DNA of 64,000 nt, taken from contig NZXG01000055.1 in the NCBI GenBank assembly GCA_002701845.1, positions 1 through 64,000 of the forward strand. Direction: 5' to 3'. This document shows, one piece after another, positions 48,156 through 57,396 of this stretch. Each line of letters starts with the position of its first letter. The first letter of the stretch is position 1. The notes below the pieces were generated by a model, which saw nothing but the letters and a program-made list of their open reading frames with translations, was not told where the DNA came from and searched no databases. A program made the position numbers and the translations under genes. Origin of the DNA: Pseudomonadales bacterium. Lineage in GTDB: Bacteria > Pseudomonadota > Gammaproteobacteria > Pseudomonadales > Ketobacteraceae.

Positions 48156-49502
48156 GTGACGGAGCCACAGTGGTCGCGGCCGGAGGGGACCGGCGCAACA
48201 CCGGGCCATACCACGAAAGACCGGCTGACTCTGCGTATTTTTCTGGGTCTGGTGCTGGGGTTTGCTGTCGGCCTGGTGTTGTATTATCTGCCGCCCGCGC
48301 TGCCCTTTGCCGGGCTGGAAGCCTGGGTACAGGAATACCTGATCGATGGTGTATTCCTGGTGTTCGGCAAGATTTTTGTGAATCTGCTGAAACTGATGAT
48401 TGTGCCCCTGGTGCTGGTGTCCCTGATCTGTGGCGTCACTGCCTCCGAGGAAAGCAAGAGCCTGGGCCGCCTGGGCAGTAAAACCTTTGTTCTTTATCTG
48501 TTCACCACCGCCGTGGCCATCACCCTGGCCCTGCTGCTGGGGCAGCTTATCGATCCCGGCGCCGGCGCCAATCTGCAGGGGGATTTCGAGCCCTTCCAGC
48601 CGGCGGAACGGCCGCCGTTCGTGCAGGTGCTGATCAATATCTTCCCCGACAACCCCATGCAGGCCATGGCGGAAGGCAATATGCTGCAGGTGATCGTGTT
48701 TGCCATATTAGTGGGCATTGCCCTCAATCACACTGGCGAGCAGGGCCGCCGCATCGGCGCCATCTTCAATGATCTCAATGTGGTGGTGATGAAACTGATT
48801 CAGCTGATCATGCAGTTGGCGCCCTATGGGGTATTTTTTCTGGTGGGCAAGGTGTTCGCCGAACAGGGCATCGATCTGCTCAAGGGCCTGGGGGCTTACA
48901 TGGCCTGCGTGCTGCTGGCGCTGCTGCTGCACGTGTCCGGTACTTACATGAGCATCCTGGTATTCGTGGCCCGGCTCAACCCGGTAATCTTTCTCAGCAA
49001 GATGCGCTCGGCCCTGATGTTTGCCTTCAGCACCGCCAGCAGCGCCGCCACCATGCCGGTGACCATGGGTATTGTGGAAAAGCGCCTGGGGGTGAAGAAT
49101 TCCGTGGCTTCCTTCACCATTCCCCTGGGCACCACCATTAATATGGATGGCACCGCCATTATGCAGGGGGTGGCTACGGTGTTTATCGCCAGCGGTTACG
49201 GAGTGGAGCTGGGGCCGGCGGAATATATATCGGTGATCGTCACCGCCACCCTGGCCTCCATCGGCACCGCGGCGGTGCCCAGCGCCGGCATGATCACCCT
49301 GGCCATGGTACTGGGGCAGGTGGGGCTGCCGGCGGAGGCCATCGGGTTGATTTTGGGGGTGGACCGGATTCTGGACATGGTGCGCACGGCGGTGAACATC
49401 ACCGGCGATGCCGTGGTGACCTGCACCGTGGCCCGCAGCGAGGGAGCGCTGGATCAGAGTGTGTTTGACGACCCTGCGGCGTTGGAGGTGCAACCGGGAT
49501 GA
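48156..49502 (+). CDS. Dicarboxylate/amino acid:cation symporter (DAACS family)
   Basis: 448 residues from a GTG with GAGGAGA upstream. Eight membrane helices and the family motifs are seen: STASSAATMPVTMGIVEKRL (serine-rich re-entrant loop), PLGTTINMDGTAIMQGVATV and AAVPSAGMITLAMVLGQVGL. It takes up glutamate, aspartate or C4-dicarboxylates with sodium or protons. An acidic pre-core stretch after the first helices is longer than in E. coli GltP. The stop overlaps the next start (ATGA). Confidence 0.93.
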   Translation: MTEPQWSRPEGTGATPGHTTKDRLTLRIFLGLVLGFAVGLVLYYLPPALPFAGLEAWVQEYLIDGVFLVFGKIFVNLLKLMIVPLVLVSLICGVTASEESKSLGRLGSKTFVLYLFTTAVAITLALLLGQLIDPGAGANLQGDFEPFQPAERPPFVQVLINIFPDNPMQAMAEGNMLQVIVFAILVGIALNHTGEQGRRIGAIFNDLNVVVMKLIQLIMQLAPYGVFFLVGKVFAEQGIDLLKGLGAYMACVLLALLLHVSGTYMSILVFVARLNPVIFLSKMRSALMFAFSTASSAATMPVTMGIVEKRLGVKNSVASFTIPLGTTINMDGTAIMQGVATVFIASGYGVELGPAEYISVIVTATLASIGTAAVPSAGMITLAMVLGQVGLPAEAIGLILGVDRILDMVRTAVNITGDAVVTCTVARSEGALDQSVFDDPAALEVQPG

Positions 49503-50476
49503 TTGGGGGAAATACTGATGGGGGAAATAAAGGGGGCAGCTGCGCAGCCGGTTCGCCGCTGGCGGTCTTTGCCGTTATCCTGCAAAAGCTGCGGCCGGGG
49601 CTGGTTGGAATCTTGGGTTGGGCGGCGCTGGTCAATGCGCAACCGGTGCCGGTGCTGCCGGTTTCCGCCGAGTCTTCCCCCGAGCCTTCCCCCGAGCTTT
49701 CCATCCCGCCTTCCCAGGGCTCCGCGTCCGCGCCGGTACCCTGGCAGCGGTATATGGATTCCGCCGGTGTCAGTGTGGTGCTGAAACAGGCCAATACACT
49801 GATCGAGCAGGAGGTTCGCAACCTGGAGAAAGTGCCCCTGGGCTTTACGCCGAACCAGTTGCAGGTGATCCGGGATCAGCTGCGTCAGCGTCTGGGTGAA
49901 GCATCCCTGAAGCGGGACATTATCGCCCGCCTGGAGCGGGATTTCTCATCGCAGCAGCGGCAGGAACTGGAACGGATACTGGCTTCCACTTCGCTGCAGC
50001 AATTACTGGATCTGCAACAGCAACTGGATCAGGCCAGGGTGCGTCAGGCGGTGCGGTCCTATCGGGTGAAGCTGCAGGAGCGATCCCCCAGCGAGCGCCG
50101 GCTGGAATTGTTGAGCACCCTGGATCAGGAGCTCCAGCAGTCTGCCCTGGAGACGGACTTGAAAGTGGAGCTGCGCAAGCAGCTACTGGCTACGGTATCC
50201 CACCTGAAAACCAGCGAAACCTTCTCCGAAGAGCTGCTGGAAAGCCAGCTCAGTGCCTACCGTGACATGGTGGAGGGGGAAACCAGTGACAATGCCTTGC
50301 TGGCGTATTTGTATCTGCTCAAGCGCACTCCCAGCAGCAGTGTGCGGGATTTGCTGGTGACCCTGGACCAGCCGGCATTTGAGGCGTTTATGGCGCTGTG
50401 TCGGGAGGCGCTGCAGGAATCGTTTCGCGAGGCCCGGGAGCAGATTCCGGAAATGGCGCGGCTGGCGGGGAATTGA
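49499..50476 (+). CDS. Exported helical protein of unknown function
   Basis: 325 residues, translationally coupled to the symporter by a four-base overlap. A hydrophobic segment near residues 28-47 acts as a signal or anchor, followed by a Ser/Pro/Glu-rich linker of about 35 residues and then about 240 residues of almost continuous Gln/Glu/Leu/Arg-rich helix. The end (VRDLLVTLDQPAFEAFMALC) hints at a DUF2059-like repeat, but I am not sure. It probably lies in the periplasm. Its coupling to the symporter suggests coexpression rather than a proven partnership. Confidence 0.6.
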   Translation: MIGGNTDGGNKGGSCAAGSPLAVFAVILQKLRPGLVGILGWAALVNAQPVPVLPVSAESSPEPSPELSIPPSQGSASAPVPWQRYMDSAGVSVVLKQANTLIEQEVRNLEKVPLGFTPNQLQVIRDQLRQRLGEASLKRDIIARLERDFSSQQRQELERILASTSLQQLLDLQQQLDQARVRQAVRSYRVKLQERSPSERRLELLSTLDQELQQSALETDLKVELRKQLLATVSHLKTSETFSEELLESQLSAYRDMVEGETSDNALLAYLYLLKRTPSSSVRDLLVTLDQPAFEAFMALCREALQESFREAREQIPEMARLAGN

Positions 50477-50486
50477 CTGGCGGCAG

Positions 50487-50782
50487 CTAGTCGTAATTCC
50501 GTTTGATGGGCTTCACCGCATGCTGCAGGTCGAACGCGGTGACTCGGTTGCGGCCATTGGACTTGGACAAATACAGCGCTCCCATTCCTCGGCAAACGTA
50601 TTTTCCATATAGCGGCGGTTATACAGCTGGGTCAACTGGTCGGTATTGCTTAATGCTTCCGGGCGCTGGTTAAGCTGCTCCAGCTCACAGGTTCTTTCCT
50701 CGACGCGTTGTTCAAGTTCCTTGTTCAACCGGCGTGTGGTATCAATGGTTTCTGCCTGGGCCTCGAACCTTAGACGCCGCAA
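50487..50782 (-). pseudogene. Diguanylate cyclase remnant with the centre of the GGDEF domain deleted
   Basis: Upstream (50782 to about 50590) the frame reads a coiled coil and the start of a GGDEF domain (SNTDQLTQLYNRRYMENTFA). At the GAGCGCTG sequence the frame changes, and the other frame reads the end of a GGDEF domain (ALYLSKSNGRNRVTAFDLQH) to a stop at 50487-50489. The roughly 130 residues between, including the GGDEF active site, are missing, and the join is out of frame. The 5' part of the gene is also lost: a TAG lies just before the coiled coil. It can make no cyclic-di-GMP. Confidence 0.85.
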
Positions 50783-50828
50783 GGTCTCCTAACCGGTAAT
50801 TCTTTTCTTTCGCTGCCAGCGCTTTGGT

Positions 50829-52208
50829 TTATTGCACATGTCCCAATTCATGGGCCATCTGATGCAGTTCGTCTTTTTTCGCCACCACATTGTTGATCAC
50901 TGCCAGGGCGTCGGCGCGGTCTAATCCCAGCTCCGCAAACAGCTCGTCGCCCAGTTCCTGATACGGCCCCTGGATGAGCCCCACATTGCGCAACAGTTGA
51001 TTGCTGAGATAAAGCAGCCGCGCGTACAGGTTATAGTCGCCCCGATAATCCGGAAAGTTCTGCCAGCGCAGGGCGTGCACCACTTCCTCGGGCATGGTCC
51101 AGCATTCCATTAACTGACTGGCCAGGGTTTCCCGGTCCAGGCCCACTACGTGTTGTTCTATCAGGTGGCTGGGCACATGGGGGTTCACCTCAATGTGGCG
51201 GCAGATGACCTTGAAATAGGGCGGAAAGATATGGGCCAGTACCAGGTAACCGAAATTGGACAGCAGACCGCTGAGATAGGCCAGCCCCAGGGAAGGGCGG
51301 CGTTCGGCGTCTACGGCTTTCACCAGGCCTTCCATGGTGACGGCGCTGTACACCGACTGGTGCCAGAAGGGCGTCACCCCGTGGGGGCCCTCTTTCGGCA
51401 CTTTGAGCGTGCGGCCCAGGGCCAGGCCCAGTGCCAGGTTGATCACCAGATCAAAGCCCAGCACCCGCACCACGGCGTCGTGGACGGATTTAATGGCGCC
51501 GGGGGCGGCGTAATAGGGTGAGGCCGCCCAGCTCACCACCTGGGCGGCCAGGCTGGGATCGGTTTCCACCAGTTCCGCCAGCTCGCCCACGCCGGCTTCC
51601 GGGTCGATGCGCAGCTGAATGATTTTTTCCGCGGTGTCCGGCAGGGGCGGCATTTCCAGGGTCTCTTCCAGACGCCGCTGAATTCGCCGTTGGGTAAAGC
51701 GCTGCACGGACTGCTCCACCGCCTGGCGACCGTCGCTGATGGGCTGGAAGAAGTCCATGGGCACACAGAAATCCGCCCGGCTGCCCTGGGCCACCAGCTT
51801 GCAGAATTCGCTATGGGGCAAGCGCAGATAGGGGCCTTCGGGGCCCAGCTCCAGACACACCTCTTCCACTTCGAGTAAGCGCTTGTCCACGACCAGGGGC
51901 AGGTTGTCATCCAGGGGCAGATTGCCTTCCACGGCACCGGCTTCCCCCACCTCCTGCGGGTGGGCGGCCACCAGTTTGCGGCCTTTCAACTCGCCCAACC
52001 GGTTCAGGTCCAGCAGACAGTTGGCGGGAATCAGCGCCTGTAACTGGCCCAGGGAATCCGTCAGCATGATGCGGCGGGCAATCTGGCTGTCGCAGCCTGG
52101 TTTGCCGGCGCAGAGTTCCAGCAATTGGTTGCGTTCTTCCGGTTCCACCAGTTGGAAATCGATGCCCTGCGAGCTCAGCCGCTCCGCCACCGCTGGGGGT
52201 AATGACAT
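50829..52208 (-). CDS. YbaK/prolyl-tRNA-deacylase-like plus HDOD domain protein
   Basis: About 459 residues from the ATG at 52208 (GAGGTG upstream; a GTG nine bases earlier is less likely). The N-terminal half (about 5-155) resembles the YbaK/aminoacyl-tRNA deacylase fold (ARRIMLTDSLGQLQALIPAN). The C-terminal half (about 190-420) is an HDOD domain (LEMPPLPDTAEKIIQLRIDP, AQVVSWAASPYYAAPG), an inactive HD-phosphohydrolase relative used in signalling. HDOD proteins often work with cyclic-di-GMP or chemotaxis circuits. The neighbouring GGDEF gene is broken, so a former partner may be lost. Confidence 0.82.
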   Translation of the reverse strand: MSLPPAVAERLSSQGIDFQLVEPEERNQLLELCAGKPGCDSQIARRIMLTDSLGQLQALIPANCLLDLNRLGELKGRKLVAAHPQEVGEAGAVEGNLPLDDNLPLVVDKRLLEVEEVCLELGPEGPYLRLPHSEFCKLVAQGSRADFCVPMDFFQPISDGRQAVEQSVQRFTQRRIQRRLEETLEMPPLPDTAEKIIQLRIDPEAGVGELAELVETDPSLAAQVVSWAASPYYAAPGAIKSVHDAVVRVLGFDLVINLALGLALGRTLKVPKEGPHGVTPFWHQSVYSAVTMEGLVKAVDAERRPSLGLAYLSGLLSNFGYLVLAHIFPPYFKVICRHIEVNPHVPSHLIEQHVVGLDRETLASQLMECWTMPEEVVHALRWQNFPDYRGDYNLYARLLYLSNQLLRNVGLIQGPYQELGDELFAELGLDRADALAVINNVVAKKDELHQMAHELGHVQ

Positions 52209-52303
52209 GGTCTGCACCTCAATATTTCACCTGCCATTAAGCATAGCCCGCCCCGCGAATGCTGCCACAGGGCCAGGCCGGTCGACGGGGCGGTACTTGA
52301 GGG

Positions 52304-52912
52304 TTAAGCGTTTGAATCGACGGGAATTGATTGCGGGGCGGGGCAGTTGAGCAGGAAAAATATTTTATCCCCGGCCAGTTTCTGTTTATGGATCTCCCAG
52401 TGCCCGGGCAGGCGCTCGCTACTGAAGGCCCGTTCCGCTTCCAGGTAGAGCCGTGTCTCGGAATGCAGAAAACCACGATATTCCAGCAGATACAGGCAGG
52501 GTTGCAGCAAATCCTGGTGGTAAGGCGGGTCCAGGAAAACCAGGTCGTAGGGCTCGGCGCCGGCTTCCGCCTGTTGCTTGAGCCAGGCTTCCGCCGGCCG
52601 CTGGTGTACCCGGGCCTGACCACAGCCCAGGGTCTGCAAATGCTGGCGGATGGTTTGCGCCGCCCGCGGGCTGGCGTCCACGAAGTCCACCCAGGCCGCG
52701 CCCCGGGACAATGCCTCCAGCCCCAGGGCGCCACTGCCGGCAAACAGATCCAGACAGCGGGCGCCTTCCACCTGAAACATCAGCCAGTTAAACAGGGTTT
52801 CCCGGTGCCGGTCCTGGGTGGGGCGCAGCCCCGGTTCCGGGGTGAAGCAGAGTTTCCGGCCCCGCCACTGCCCTCCGATAATGCGCAGCTGGCTGCCGCC
52901 ACTCCGGCTCAT
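52304..52912 (-). CDS. rsmD: 16S rRNA (guanine-966-N2)-methyltransferase
   Basis: 202 residues with the RsmD features: IIGGQWRGRKLCF and LRPTQDRHRETLFNWL at the start, the SAM-binding CLDLFAGSGALGLEALSRGA and the catalytic DLVFLDPPYH. It methylates G966 of 16S rRNA during 30S assembly. Its ATG overlaps the stop of the upstream M16 peptidase gene (ATGA at 52909-52912), so it ends an operon of two M16 genes and rsmD. The common partner coaD is not seen here. Confidence 0.95.
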   Translation of the reverse strand: MSRSGGSQLRIIGGQWRGRKLCFTPEPGLRPTQDRHRETLFNWLMFQVEGARCLDLFAGSGALGLEALSRGAAWVDFVDASPRAAQTIRQHLQTLGCGQARVHQRPAEAWLKQQAEAGAEPYDLVFLDPPYHQDLLQPCLYLLEYRGFLHSETRLYLEAERAFSSERLPGHWEIHKQKLAGDKIFFLLNCPAPQSIPVDSNA

Positions 52913-54378
52913 GGTTGATCCGGGCCCACGGTCACCGTCAGCAGTCGGTTGGGATCGATCACCCGCTCGAAGGCCCGTTTTATGGCCTTTGCATCCACCC
53001 GCTCGATATTTTTCAGATAGGTGTCCAGGTAGTCCAGCGGCAGATTATAAAAACCGATCATGCCCAGATAGTCCACGATATTGCTGTTGCTGGCAGTTTG
53101 CAGGGGAAAGCTGCCCAGCAGGTGGCGCTTGGCATCGGCCAGTTCCTGGGGGGTGGGGCCCTCCCGTACAAACGCCTGCAGGGTCTCATTAAGCAGGCTC
53201 AGGGCCTGGGGGGTCTGGTCGTTGCGGGTCTGCAGGTTGATCAGAAACGGCCCCGGCGCCGCCATGGGGATAAAATGACTGCCCACGCTGTAGGCCAGGC
53301 CGTTTTCCTGGCGGATCACCTGATTGAGGCGGGAGGTAAAACCGCCGGCTCCCAGAATTTCGTTACCCACGTAGAGGGCAAACCAGTCCTCCGCGCCGCG
53401 TTCCACCCCCAGGGCGCCGGCCATGATATGGGTCTGACTGGAGGGGAAATCCACATGTTCCCGCTGCGCCTGTTGCAGGGCCTCCGGTGCAGGCAGCGCC
53501 GGTGCCGGGGTGCCCGTGGGTAACTGGTTATCCAGCTGCAGGGCGATCAGTTCCGCCTGGGTGCGGTCTATGGCGCCGATCATGGCGATGACCATGTTGG
53601 ACGCCACGTAGTAGCGCTGGTGGAACCGGCGCAGGTCTTTCACGGCGATGTCCCGCAGACTGTCCTCGGTGCCGTCCGGCGGGATGCCATAGGGCTGATC
53701 CCCATACAGGCCACTGAAAAACGCCTCCTGAGCCAGGGCGCCGGGGTTTTGCTGGTCCTGCTCCAGCCCCAGCAGCATCTGGGCCCGCAGCCGGTCGAGA
53801 CTGTTCTGGGGGAAGGTGGGCTGGGACACCACGTCGTAGAACAGGGACAGGGCAGGGTCCCGATACTGGGGATCGGACAGGGTACGCAGACTGACAATGG
53901 CCATATCCCGGTACGAGGCGGTGTTGATCTGCGCCCCCAGGCCTTCGAAGTGGCGGGCGATAGCGTCCACATCGGCCACCCCCGCCCCTTCAGTGAGCAT
54001 GCCGCTGGTGAGCCGGGCCAACCCCGGCAGCGCCCCGTCCCGGGCGGCCCCGGCATCGAACACGGCTTTTACATCCAGCATGGGAATCTCCGGCGCCTGC
54101 ACAAACAACACCCTGGTGCCGTTGGGGGTGGTCCAGGATTCAATGCGTACCTTGTGGGATTTGGGCTCGGATTGCTCGATCAGCTCCAGGGAACTGAGCT
54201 TCTGGCCGTCGGCCCGTTCCTGCAGAGTGTTCTGGGATTGCGGCGTCACCAGGGGGCCGGGCTCCACTTCGCCGGGCTTGCGGCTGCCGGGCAGGTTCCA
54301 CAGCACCACGATAAACACGCAGATCACCAGGATCATGATACTCAGGGTCTTGCGGCTGATACGGCTTGTTTCGGGCAT
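52909..54378 (-). CDS. M16-family protein, non-catalytic partner subunit
   Basis: 489 residues with an N-terminal membrane anchor (about 14-29, LSIMILVICVFIVVLW) and two M16 domains in the periplasm. Where active M16 proteases have His-x-x-Glu-His, this one reads GLARLTSGMLTEGA, so the zinc site is absent. The substrate-binding Arg/Tyr region is suggested by ENGLAYSVGSHFIPM. It is typical of the inactive half of two-gene M16 systems, working with the active subunit encoded 36 bases upstream. Confidence 0.88.
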   Translation of the reverse strand: MPETSRISRKTLSIMILVICVFIVVLWNLPGSRKPGEVEPGPLVTPQSQNTLQERADGQKLSSLELIEQSEPKSHKVRIESWTTPNGTRVLFVQAPEIPMLDVKAVFDAGAARDGALPGLARLTSGMLTEGAGVADVDAIARHFEGLGAQINTASYRDMAIVSLRTLSDPQYRDPALSLFYDVVSQPTFPQNSLDRLRAQMLLGLEQDQQNPGALAQEAFFSGLYGDQPYGIPPDGTEDSLRDIAVKDLRRFHQRYYVASNMVIAMIGAIDRTQAELIALQLDNQLPTGTPAPALPAPEALQQAQREHVDFPSSQTHIMAGALGVERGAEDWFALYVGNEILGAGGFTSRLNQVIRQENGLAYSVGSHFIPMAAPGPFLINLQTRNDQTPQALSLLNETLQAFVREGPTPQELADAKRHLLGSFPLQTASNSNIVDYLGMIGFYNLPLDYLDTYLKNIERVDAKAIKRAFERVIDPNRLLTVTVGPDQP

Positions 54379-54413
54379 GGGCGTCGATGGTCCTTGTTCT
54401 GGTCAGCGGCGTT

Positions 54414-55784
54414 TCAAAGGGGCTGCGGGTTTAGTACGGTAACGGTTTTGTTCTCCGGTACCAGGTACTTGCGGGCCACCGCCTGAATCTGCTCGGGGGT
54501 GATGGCGGACAGCTTGTCCACCATGGTATCGGCTTCCCGCCAGCTGCGGCCGATGGCCTCCATGCGGCCAATCTGGTTGGCCTGACTGGAAATGGAATCC
54601 TGTTGATAGACGATGCCGGAAATGATCTGGGCCTTCACCCGTTCCAGCTCCTCCGGATCCGCCAGTTCAGTCTGCAGGCGTTGTATCTGCGCTTCGAAGG
54701 CCTGCTCCAGGCGGTCCACCGAGTGGCCCTCCGCCGGCACTCCGCTGAAATAGAACAGAGTGTCCCCCAGGGAGAAACCGCCATAGCCGGCCCCGGCACT
54801 GGCGGCAATGCCCTGGTCGCGCACCATTTCGGTTTCGACGCGGGCGCTGTACCCGCCATCCAGCACCCCCGCCAGCATCCGCAGGGCGTACACGTCAGTC
54901 TCATCCTCAGCAGTGTTGATACCGGGCACGTTGTAACCCACAAACAGGGTATCGATCCTGGCGGGCACCGCCACCTCCACCCGACGTTCGCCGATGCCGG
55001 CCACCTCCTGGTTCAGGGGCCGCTTGGGCACTTCGCCCTTGGGAATGGGGCCGAAATAACGGGCCGCCAGCTCAAACACCTGCGGGGCCTTGACGTCCCC
55101 CACCACCACCAGAATGGCGTTATTGGGCACATACCAGCGGCGATACCAGTGGCGCACGTCTTCCGGCTTCAGGTTCTGCAGATCGTGCATCCAGCCGATC
55201 ACCGGATTGTGATAACCGGAGGACACATAGGCGGCCGCCGTAAACCGTTCGTAGGCCAGGGAGGTGGGCTTGTCGTCGGTACGCAGGCGGCGCTCCTCCA
55301 TCACCACCTTCACCTCTTTGTCGAACTCCGTATCCGGCATCAGAGCGTTAGCCATGCGGTCCGCCTCCAGCTCCAGGCTCAGGGGCAGGTTGTTGGCGCT
55401 CATCACCTGGTAATAGCCGGTGTAATCGTAGGAGGTGAAGGCATTTTCGCTGCCCCCGTAGCGGGAAATGATTTTCGAGAACTCACCACTGGGCACCTTG
55501 GGCGTGCCCTTGAACATCAGATGCTCCAATACGTGGGACACCCCGGTCATGCCCGGCTTTTCATAGCTGGAGCCCACCCGGTACCAGACCTGGGACACCA
55601 TCACCGGCGCCCGGTGATCTTCCCGCACAATAACCTTCAAGCCGTTTTCCAGGGTGTGGGTAAAGGTGCGATCCGCCGCCGCCGCGCGGCCATTATCCAC
55701 TGCCATCACCAGCGGCGGGGCGCTTAGCAGGGCACAGATCAGCAACCATAGGCTACCGCGAAAAGTGTTCACCATCTTCATCAT
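54414..55784 (-). CDS. M16-family zinc peptidase, catalytic subunit
   Basis: 456 residues with a signal peptide (cleavage near PPLVMA) and the inverted zinc motif HVLEH in GVSHVLEHLMFKGT, plus the downstream Glu in VVMEERRLRTDDKP. It is a periplasmic insulinase-type protease that cleaves short peptides in a closed chamber, here made with the inactive partner encoded next. The gene is first in the M16-M16-rsmD unit and divergent from ftsY with a 247-bp gap. Confidence 0.92.
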   Translation of the reverse strand: MMKMVNTFRGSLWLLICALLSAPPLVMAVDNGRAAAADRTFTHTLENGLKVIVREDHRAPVMVSQVWYRVGSSYEKPGMTGVSHVLEHLMFKGTPKVPSGEFSKIISRYGGSENAFTSYDYTGYYQVMSANNLPLSLELEADRMANALMPDTEFDKEVKVVMEERRLRTDDKPTSLAYERFTAAAYVSSGYHNPVIGWMHDLQNLKPEDVRHWYRRWYVPNNAILVVVGDVKAPQVFELAARYFGPIPKGEVPKRPLNQEVAGIGERRVEVAVPARIDTLFVGYNVPGINTAEDETDVYALRMLAGVLDGGYSARVETEMVRDQGIAASAGAGYGGFSLGDTLFYFSGVPAEGHSVDRLEQAFEAQIQRLQTELADPEELERVKAQIISGIVYQQDSISSQANQIGRMEAIGRSWREADTMVDKLSAITPEQIQAVARKYLVPENKTVTVLNPQPL

Positions 55785-56031
55785 CGCTATCGAGGTTCCA
55801 GTTGATCGGGGCTGTTCTCGGTTACGGGCCCAGTCGTGGGCTTCTTTTTAATGCCTTGCAAGGGCCGACGCCAAAACCTGGACCCGGCCGGCAACGGCAT
55901 TAAGACCACAACCGGGCCCTGAAATTCAGTGGCGGGCCCCGCCGCCGGCAATTGCAGCTGAGTCCGTGGCCAACTAGTGATAGGATAGCGCCCAGCAACC
56001 CGCCACTGCAAAATGTTCGAGGAAGTCGTCT

Positions 56032-57219
56032 ATGGTCCACCCCGCTCATGAAGCGGCCCTGTTCCGAAGCCTGTTTGAAGCCGGTCCCCCCGCTGCGTTG
56101 CGCGGTGACGAAGTGCTTACCGAGCAGGCCCTGTTTGCCCGTTTCTTCGCCCCGGATGCGGCGGCGCCTGCCCCGCGGCCGACACCGGCGCCCCAACCCC
56201 CGGTGGCCGAACCGGAGCCGGTACCCCAGCCGGAAGCGGCTCCTGAGCCAGAGGTGGCCCTGGAACCGGAGCCCACTCCGGCGCCGGAACCTCCGGTGTC
56301 GTTCTTTGCCCGGGTCAAACAGGGGCTCAGCCGCACCCGGGCCGGATTCAGTGACGGGCTGGCGGGGCTGCTGGCAGGCAATAAAAGCATCGACGACGAT
56401 CTGCTGGAGGAAATTGAGACCCAACTACTGGTGGCCGATGTGGGTATGGACGCCACCAGCAAGGTGATTGCCAATATTACTCAGCGCCTGGACCGCAAGG
56501 AACTGAAGGATTCCGAAGCCCTCTATTCCGCGTTGCAGGAGGAAATGGCCGGGGTATTGCGGCACGCCGATGATGGCGGCGGCCTGCCTGTTGATCCGGC
56601 GAAAAAGCCCTACGTGATTCTGGTGGTGGGGGTGAACGGCGTGGGCAAGACCACCACCATCGGCAAGCTGGCCAAGAAGCTGCAACGGGACGGCAAATCC
56701 GTCATGCTGGCGGCGGGGGACACCTTTCGCGCCGCCGCGGTGGAGCAACTGCAGGTGTGGGGGGAGCGCAATAACATCCCCGTGGTGGCCCAGCACACCG
56801 GTGCCGACAGCGCCTCGGTGATTTTTGACGCCCTGCAGTCAGCGCAATCCCGCAAACTGGATGTGCTGATTGCCGACACCGCCGGCCGCCTGCATACCAA
56901 AAGCAACCTGATGGATGAATTGGCCAAGGTGAAGCGGGTGATGGCCAAACTGGACGACTCCGCCCCCCACGAAATCATGCTGGTACTGGATGCCGGCACC
57001 GGTCAGAACGCCTTGAGTCAGGCGGAACAGTTCCATAGTGCGGTGGGCGTCACCGGCATCACCCTCACCAAGCTGGACGGCACCGCCAAGGGCGGCATCG
57101 TGTTTGCGATTGCCTCTAAAATGGGGCTGCCAATCCGCTTTATCGGGGTGGGGGAGCAGATCGATGATCTGCGGCCATTTGAGGCGGATGAATTTGTACG
57201 GGCTTTGTTTGATCGTTGA
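56032..57219 (+). CDS. ftsY: Signal recognition particle receptor FtsY
   Basis: 395 residues. An acidic, Pro/Glu/Ala-rich N-terminal A domain (about 45-90) precedes the NG domain: a helical N part (VSFFARVKQGLSRTRAGFSD) and the GTPase with GVNGVGKTTTIGKLAKKL, DTAGRLHTK and TKLDGTAKGG. It docks ribosome-SRP complexes to the inner membrane. AGGAAG precedes the ATG. It opens the conserved ftsY-ftsE-ftsX-rpoH block, though a 177-bp structured repeat-like gap separates it from ftsE. Confidence 0.96.
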   Translation: MVHPAHEAALFRSLFEAGPPAALRGDEVLTEQALFARFFAPDAAAPAPRPTPAPQPPVAEPEPVPQPEAAPEPEVALEPEPTPAPEPPVSFFARVKQGLSRTRAGFSDGLAGLLAGNKSIDDDLLEEIETQLLVADVGMDATSKVIANITQRLDRKELKDSEALYSALQEEMAGVLRHADDGGGLPVDPAKKPYVILVVGVNGVGKTTTIGKLAKKLQRDGKSVMLAAGDTFRAAAVEQLQVWGERNNIPVVAQHTGADSASVIFDALQSAQSRKLDVLIADTAGRLHTKSNLMDELAKVKRVMAKLDDSAPHEIMLVLDAGTGQNALSQAEQFHSAVGVTGITLTKLDGTAKGGIVFAIASKMGLPIRFIGVGEQIDDLRPFEADEFVRALFDR

Positions 57220-57239
57220 GACTGGGAGCTTCGAATGAC

Positions 57240-57357
57240 GTGTGGGGCACAGGGGGGAATGGGTTCAGGGACGTCAGCGGCCATGGACGGCCGCTGTCGA
57301 GCGCACAGGGATGTGCTTGTAGCGTGCCCTGAACCCATTCCCTCCTGTGCCCCACAC
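57240..57357. repeat. Large structured palindrome between ftsY and ftsE
   Basis: Two 31-base arms (57240-57270 and 57327-57357) are inverted copies with one mismatch. The 56-base centre holds two more hairpins: CAGCGGCC/GGCCGCTG (57275-57282 with 57289-57296) and GCACA/TGTGC (57303-57307 with 57312-57316). As RNA or cruciform DNA it would form a branched three-stem structure. It resembles intergenic repeat elements seen in marine gammaproteobacteria, but I found no second copy in this window. There is no T-run, so it is not a simple terminator. Confidence 0.85.
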
Positions 57358-57396
57358 TGGAAACTGCCACCCTCAACGCGCGATGCCTGAATTACC

